Part shown: in pieces, positions 57,704 to 64,000 of the stretch | Layout: every line of letters begins with the position of its first letter | Position numbering within the stretch: the first letter of the stretch is position 1 | Assembly (NCBI GenBank): GCA_951802195.1 | Contig: OX637633.1 | Span: forward strand, 806,001 to 870,000 | Reading direction: 5' to 3' | DNA: 64,000 bases | Origin: Tausonia pullulans | Lineage: Eukaryota; Basidiomycota; Tremellomycetes; Cystofilobasidiales; Mrakiaceae | Position numbers and translations under genes: made by a program | The notes under the pieces: generated by a model | The model's input: only the letters and a program-made list of their open reading frames with translations | Databases searched by the model: none | What the model was told of the DNA's origin: nothing

Positions 57704-60700
57704 TCAAAGCCCCGACGACTGCACCGGCGACACGAGCTCCATGCGGACCTTGCCGCGCTGCGTGTTGATGTCCTTCTCGACCCGGATGCTGACGGTCACC
57801 TTGTCAAACACGGCGAGCTTGACCATATTGCCCTGCGGCTGGCCGTCCTCGGTGAGACCGCCCTCTGGGAGGGTGATGCAGTAGTTCTCTGGATCAAACG
57901 AGTGCTGGTCCTTCTTGAAAGTGACGAGGCCCTCAATGCCGAGCCTGGAGAGGGTAAAATTGTCAGTGCGCAAGCGCAAACGATGACCAAGAATTCACTC
58001 ACTTCGAGACAAAGACAGCAATGCCATTCCGGAAGCATCGAATGATGAACGCCTCCTCGCGAACTTCCACGGGTTTGCCCTCCCTCGTACCCCTCGCCTT
58101 GAGCGCAAGCCCAACGTAGAACTCGACTGAGGCCCTGCCAGCCTGCTGGGCCATCCGATGCCTTCGGTTGATGTTGTCCATCACGCGCTCGACATGCGAC
58201 TTGGACGCCAGAGTCGGATGGAGCGACGTGTATCCAATCGCTGCCGAGAGCTGCCGGTGGGCAAGGACGTCGGCGTAGCGCCGAATGGGGGACGTGAAGT
58301 GCGTATAGATCGGAGCAGCCAGACCGTAATGAAGGAAGGAGTCCTTGGAAACGCTGCCGGCGCAGAAATACTCGGCCGAGAGCATGCATCGGGTCGCGAG
58401 GATACGGACGAGCGTATTGAAGGCCGGCTCGGATGAGTCCTATGAGGGTAAAGAGGGCATCAGAAATGTAAACTGAGCAGGGACGCCGCCCAGTGCATCA
58501 CTTACGACGCAGCGGTCGAGTGAGGCAGCGAGGGCAGCCGAGCTGGATGCATCGAGGTGCATGCCCTTGAGCTTGAAGAGGAGGTCGTCGAGATTTTCAA
58601 AATTGGTCTTCGGGGGCTCGCTGGAGAAAAAGACATACATCATCAGTATGCGCTTAGAAGGAGAAAAGAGAGAAAGAAAACTGGTAACGCACCCGTGACG
58701 CCGGAGGACGGCCGTTTGCGGGAACGAGTCCTGGATTTTGGCGGCAACGCTGCAATTGGCAAGCAGCATGAACTCCTCGACTAGACTGTTAGTCTCGAGG
58801 AGCTGCTTCTGTTCGACGTCGATCGGGTCGGACGATTCGGCGCTGTCGAGGTGGACTGCAGGTGGATAATTACAATCAGAGACCTCCGAACCAGGCGAAA
58901 GCGGTGACCAGCTCACTCTTGACTTCTGGCGACGCAAGGTTGAGCGCTCCAGCTTTCATACGATTCGCCTTCAGCTTGATGGCGAGCTTGTTAAGGAGCC
59001 GGATGCCGACAGTGATCGGGTCGTTCTGGGCCCTGTAAAGCGAAGCGGGCTTAGTGATTACCAAGAAGGGGTCATCAAGGGGAGAGAGAAGCGCCAGTCT
59101 GGCTACTGACGGGTCATCCATCCGCGCCTGAGCGTCCGCGTACGTGAAGGCAGCCTTGGAGGCGATGACCGACTTGAAAAATCGGACATTAACGACCTCG
59201 GCGTCGGGAGTCATCTCCCAGACGGCTGAGAACGCCAGTCGCTCGACATGAGGTCGGAGCGAGCAGAGGTTAGTCCCGAGGAGACTGGGAAGCATGTCAA
59301 TCCTCTTGTCGACGAGGTAAACAGTTGTTCCGCGCGAGGCGGCCTCCTCGTCCATCGGATTCGCGGAGTGGACAAAGTGGGAGACGTCGGCGATATCTAC
59401 GAGGAGGAAGAGTGCGTCAGTTTAAATCAAAAACGTCAATCCAAGCAAATGACAGGGGTACCCACGGACACCGGCCTCGATGTTGCCGTTCGGGAGCGGT
59501 CGGGCGTGGAGAGCATCGTCGATATCCTGGCAGCCTGAAAACAGTGATAGAGAAGAGAGTCCATAACGGCATTCGCGGTATGAAGAAAGTGGCGCCAAAC
59601 TTACCTGGTGGGTCGATTGAGCAGATCACGAGATCCCTCAGGTCCTCTCGGTCCCTCCAGTCGTTCCTCGGGTCGTTGTCTTTCGGTGGGACGACCCAAG
59701 CCTCGCCCTCCTTAGGCAGGCAGTCCAGAATCCCCTTCCCGAACGGCCTGTAAGGCACCTCGTACTCAAGAAGCAGACTCTCCTGCTCGGCGCTCTTGCT
59801 CTCAACGGCTCCAAGGGCGCGGACAAAGTGACCCTCAGGATAGCGCGAGTGGATGTCCCACCGGTCGATAGAGATGAGGATCTTCTGCGAGAGGAGGACG
59901 GGCGCCTGACGGGTTCGGAGCCGGATCCGAGGGAGCCGGCGGTCGAGCGGGGTGGCAAAGACCGTCTGGGCGGCGAGGGAGGTCGTCGAGGTCGAGGAGA
60001 GAGAGGTCGAGTCTATATGGCAGACGTACGGCCGCCAGTTGCGCTTGACAATGCCAACGATGCGACCCGTCGGCTGCCTCTCCGTTGAATTCTTGGCGGT
60101 GACCTCCTCAACGTCCTTCTTCTCCTTCCTCTCGCGCTCAAACTCAATAATGGCGGCTTCTTCGCCATCCGAGTCATCGGCATTGTCGTCCTTAAGAAGG
60201 GCTGTAAGACGGTCACGATGACAAGCCTGTCAGCGGGAGGCCCCCTATCGACAGTAAGGCGAGCGGCGACGTACCATCCTGGTCGACAACAGACTCTCCG
60301 GGGGCCTTCCACTCGGGCTCTGGAAAGATCTCGACGACAACGACATCCCCGTGGACGGCGCGGTTCATGCTCTCGCGGCCGACGAGCAGGATTGGCCGAG
60401 AGGTCGGGGTGTTGACAGTTCCCTGAGGTAAGGCGAGGCTCGGATCAGTCAAGAGCCAAGCGGATAACTCGCGTAGGGAAGTAAGGAAGGAGGTCAACCT
60501 CAAGGTAGTTGTAAGGATTGGCGTTGAAGTGTCCGCGGTGGAGCTGCCCAGACTTAACAGCAGAGAGGAGTGTAGCCTCCGCGATGTACTGCAGCGAGGA
60601 AGGAAAGCGTTTTCGTTAGTCAGCGGGCCATCTTATCTCTCACCCGTTGGTCACATACGCACGTCCGGGTAGAGCGCCTTCTTCAGCCCCTTCTTGATAG

Positions 60701-61761
60701 CGAGGTCGTCCTCTCCAGGCGCGCCCGTAGCAGCGAGGAGATCAAGCAAAGCAGCCGAGCTATCCTTGAGACCCTCAACGTAAGCCCTTACGGAAAACGC
60801 CTTGAGACCGTCGGCGGCCGCCTTGCGTCGATTGTCGGCGTCATCGCTCATCATGACGACGAAGGGGGCGGAGGCGCGGCCCTTCCCCTTCTTAGATGAA
60901 ATGGAGGAGGCCAGGTGGTCATTGTACCATTTAAGTGAGAGGCGGATGGCTAAATGGAGCGGGCAAGACAACCATGAGCGCACATAGTCACGGAGGTACC
61001 CGAACTTCAAATGACATACCGCGATCGTTCCTGTCGTTGGGTGTCTCGTCTCCTATCCGAGTGGTAGCAGAGTCCCTGTAAGAGAAATCGCGGCGTTGTC
61101 AGCAGCAGCAACGCGACAGATCGAAGACGTAATGGCGAGGAGACAGCGAGTGCGACTAACCGTCGAGCCTCATTCCAAAACACCCAGACCAGTCGGTCCT
61201 CGTCTCCGATGAGCTGCTTGAGCCGGTTAAAGAGAGGGAGGCTCCGGTGACGGACCTCGTCGAGGACCGTCTGGAGGACGATGATCGGAAGGGACGCCAG
61301 GAGAGGCGACGTGAGAAGGTCCATCTGGGAGAAACAGGCCGGCCTGTGGCGTCAGCAGATCCCAAGAGCCAACGATACCATCCGGCTGACCTGGTGGAGG
61401 AAGGCGTTTGTGTCCGGAACGACATAGTGGCCTTCAGCGACGAGGTTGGAGCCGGAGAAACCATCGTCCGGAAGGACGTGCTTCTGGCCGTCCTCCTCGT
61501 CGCAGGCGTCGCAAAAGGCCGACCCGCAAGGAATGTCGTTGCGGACGTAGCGCTCTCGGATGACTGAAAGTTCATAGAGAGCACGGTCAGAAGCCAGCGG
61601 ACGAGGGAAGCTAACCGCGTCTGGCCGACAGGGAGACGCGCGCGGCCGTCGCCTTACTCACTCTTGAGGACCTTGCCCTTGGCAGTCTTTTTGAAGAACT
61701 TCTTCTGGGAGAACGGGCCGTCCTGGCGCTGCCGCTTAAGGATCACGATCGGCTCGTCCAT
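57704..61761 (-). CDS. DIS3: Dis3/Rrp44 exosome ribonuclease
   Basis: This is the catalytic subunit of the RNA exosome, with endonuclease (PIN) and 3'-5' exonuclease (RNB) activities, in nucleus and cytoplasm. The N-terminus [20 protein letters not shown] is followed by a Cys-rich CR3-like piece ([15 protein letters not shown]) and the PIN domain [20 protein letters not shown] with its first Asp. Next are [20 protein letters not shown] and [19 protein letters not shown]. Cold-shock domains contain [20 protein letters not shown]. The RNB domain has the catalytic CSIDPPG plus the [14 protein letters not shown] block with the Asp cluster, then [30 protein letters not shown] and [20 protein letters not shown]. 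An S1 domain ends the protein ([17 protein letters not shown]). PIN plus RNB distinguishes it from Dis3L2. About eight short introns. Confidence 0.94.
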
Positions 61762-62855
61762 GATGAGGGCGAGGCAGGGGGGAGGGAAGTGGAGGTTGAA
61801 AGAGAGCAGGCCTTCGAGAGTCCGGATGTCGACTGGCTGAGGTGGACAACCACGCCTGGACCCCCTCGACGCCGGCCACAGCGGCTAGCTCTTGCTTTCT
61901 CCTTGCCTCGACACCTCCATCATCTCAAGTACATATCGTTCCTTACCACCGCAGAGTGGTACTCAACGACGAGAGCTTCCATATACATCCTCTTCGTCGC
62001 GTGCGGAAGCCGATGCTTCATTCATCCGGCCTTCCCCGTGACGCGGCTGCGGCCCTTTGAGGATGTCAAGGATTAAAAAGAGTAAAGAATATTACCCCTA
62101 CTTCATATCTCTGTCTGGAAAATGTGGTCTGACAGGTGGCCCGCCGATCCATTAGACTTCGGGAGTTGAAGCGAGCGTGTGGGTCGCCTGCCATGAGGGG
62201 ATGGTCTCACGCTCGCGCGTGCTATCGCGCAGTCAGACAGATAATAGATCTTCGGCTCAGTCAATGCTGCTATAATATTGCTGGCTGGGCTCGTGACGGG
62301 AATGACAGCAGGGCAAAGGACGATACTCCGACTTAATTAATCCTGCTGGCCACAGTGCATCGCCTGTGGTTCGCTCTCTATTTATGATCAGTATGGGCGA
62401 TTCTGGACCTATACCTCGCACTCTTGACGGTCGCTGAAACCGAGCCGCTACAGAATGATGGCCAGGAGACTCTCCGTGCCCAGGGCTGCACGCACGCTGA
62501 GGAGGTCACCACCTGGCGGCGCCCTCGCGGTTCTGACCCATGTGGTGCCTCGTCTCCACGCTGTCCCCATCTGAGTCCCTCGCTCGCTCCTTACATCGCT
62601 CGCCATTTGCTAGCATCGCCCTTTCCCTCTCGATCATCACCCTCTACTTCCCTTCCTCTCCTCCTCCTTCATCAGTGTACGTCCATTGCAAGCATTGAAG
62701 GGAACTCTCTTACGATCGGTGTCTGATCTTGGTGCGCAATCTCGCTGACCGACGGTCGCCACCGAACGAGACAGACCAGCTACCCCTCCTCTAGTTCATC
62801 TACTCCGCCCTCACCCTTCCCTTCTACCACTACCACCACCTTCACTACATCCTCA
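61762..62855. other. Divergent promoter region, DIS3 / small helical gene
   Basis: In this 1.09-kb intergenic region, bases 62050-62400 are relatively AT-rich (including TTAATTAAT near 62335) and hold no frame of note. The last 250 bp before 62857 are CT-rich with CACCAC repeats, a leader for the plus-strand gene. Confidence 0.6.
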
Positions 62856-62856
62856 G

Positions 62857-63644
62857 ATGGCTTCAATCGGCATCGCTTCTGTGGAGGAACACGGCGCGCC
62901 TCTCGAGCGAACGCGCACTCGAGAGCAGGGCTTCCAAATGAACTCCGAGCAGAAGGCCGCCCTCAAGGCTCGCATCAAGGCTAAGGAGATCGAGGCCAAG
63001 AAGAACCGGCCCCAGAACACCGGGGACGACGGCACGAGGAGTGTCCTCTCGTTCAAGCGGGACGAGTACTTTGGTCAGCGCGCGTGAGTGTTTACGCACG
63101 CGAGAGTGGAGAGGGCCTGCTTGATTGGATGGCTGATTATCTCTTCTGCCTTTTTGCATCTTAGTCTGTGAGTCCAAACAACTGCCTGTCGCGACGCGTG
63201 GTGCTGGTACTCCGCCCAGTCGGCTCCAGAGCACGATCCCCCGCTGACACACCGCCGTCTCTTCCTATCTTGACCAGTTACATCGCCGCCTACGGTACGT
63301 CGATCTCTTCTTGCGAACATATAACAATACCAGTCTGACGCAGGCATTCTCCAGGCGTTGGATACTTTGCTGGAGCGCCCGAGATCGCTATGAAGGGCAT
63401 CCACTCGGTCGAGAAGGGAGCTGGCAAAGTACGAGCCCCTGTAACGCGAAGACCCAATCTCATTACAAAGACCATGCTGACACCTCTGCTTTCTCAGCTC
63501 GGTCTCAACGTCGACGTCGTCGGCAAGCGACGGGCCAAAAATGAGGCCAAGGCCCGCCTCCGTCTCAACGAGCTCGAGGTCATGGCTGAAGACAGTGCGA
63601 GCGAGCACGCTCATGCTGCCGCTGACCCGGCCAAATTTGCCTAG
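62857..63644 (+). CDS. Small helical protein, unknown function (154 or 155 aa)
   Basis: Exons are 62857-63083, possibly 63165-63167, then 63278-63294, 63355-63428 and 63498-63644. With or without the 3-nt exon the frame is kept (155 or 154 residues). The protein starts MASIGIASVEEHGAPLERTR; an internal Met (MNSEQKAALKARIKAKEIEA) is an alternative start. A basic helix follows, then VLSFKRDEYFGQRA, YIAAYGVGYFAGAPEIAMKG, IHSVEKGAGK and LGLNVDVVGKRRAKNEAKAR. The end is acidic/Ala-rich (DPAKFA). The short hydrophobic Gly/Ala/Tyr segment could be membrane-associated. I do not know the family. The coherent frame across four junctions makes it a real gene. Confidence 0.8.
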
Positions 63645-64000
63645 GAGACGAACGTCATGGACACCAGTGGAGCTACTGAACGGCAGCTCATGCCTAAGCC
63701 CTGATGGGCTACTGATCGAGTGATGCGTGTTTGAGCGGCGCTTGCAAGACCCCTTCGTCTTATCTCCTCCCGCTCTTCTTCGAGATCGTCTATCATCTCT
63801 TTCTCCTGATGTTACATTCCTTCCTCTCCCGGTTCTTATTCAGTGTGTTTCGTTTCAGTTGTAATGGGATGACTCTTGCTTTCTTCGTGATACGTTACGA
63901 GAAAGTGATGCCTGTAAATCTCGAGAGGTATGACGCACCCACACTGCTGGCTGCCTTTGAGACACCTCAACCTGTCTTAATCATTTGTTTTACGGCTGAA
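63645..64000. other. 3' flank of the last gene
   Basis: This is CT- and T-rich downstream sequence with no frame or RNA gene that I can support. The window ends here. Confidence 0.6.

Overview
The window looks like nuclear DNA of a basidiomycete fungus. The coding sequence is GC-rich, genes are cut by many short introns (mostly 50-110 nt), pyrimidine tracts lie before many start codons, and the gene content is plainly fungal: Snf1, Bub2, Nst1, Utp10, Sit4-type phosphatase, BRCT-bearing family X polymerase. The codon use and the very small exons fit Pucciniomycotina (Microbotryomycetes-like yeasts). That placement is an inference and was not tested by any search.

Layout. 0.3-2 kb: a tentative single-pass membrane protein (minus). 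2.4-5.9 kb: the Snf1/AMPK-alpha kinase (minus). 7.0-16.1 kb: a gene-poor block of three copies of one LINE family, all with minus-strand sense. There is an old copy C with ORF1 and ORF2, a 5'-truncated copy B, and a younger copy A inserted into B. A tRNA-Ala(AGC) gene lies at the right edge of the block. 16.9-23.2 kb: three minus-strand genes, namely a small conserved protein of unknown function, a Cys-type glutathione peroxidase and the replication factor Mcm10. 24.3-25.9 kb: Bub2 (plus). 26.3-27.7 kb: an LRR-like protein (minus). 28.5-32.8 kb: malate dehydrogenase and a Sit4/PP6 phosphatase catalytic subunit (plus). 33.1-33.9 kb: a tentative acidic protein (minus). 34.3-41.2 kb: Utp10/HEATR1 (minus). 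41.9-45.1 kb: a serine-rich disordered protein (minus). 46.1-50.8 kb: Pol4/lambda-like DNA polymerase (plus). 52.0-57.3 kb: Nst1 (plus). 57.7-61.8 kb: Dis3/Rrp44 exosome nuclease (minus). 62.9-63.6 kb: a small helical protein of unknown function (plus).

The host genes are unrelated housekeeping and regulatory genes: energy sensing (Snf1), phosphatase signalling (Sit4), mitotic exit (Bub2), replication and repair (Mcm10, Pol4), ribosome biogenesis and RNA decay (Utp10, Dis3), carbon and redox metabolism (malate dehydrogenase, peroxidase). No operon-like or biosynthetic cluster is visible. The most unusual signals are structural. There is a nested LINE insertion with a matching target duplication, an inverted ORF1 scrap inside LINE copy B, and several tiny exons (20, 17, 16, 15 and possibly 3 nt). 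One peroxidase donor site reads GGGCGT where GTGCGT is expected. Two C-termini are atypical: PKL on malate dehydrogenase and YFV on the Sit4-type phosphatase. I found no convincing wholly new multi-gene system.
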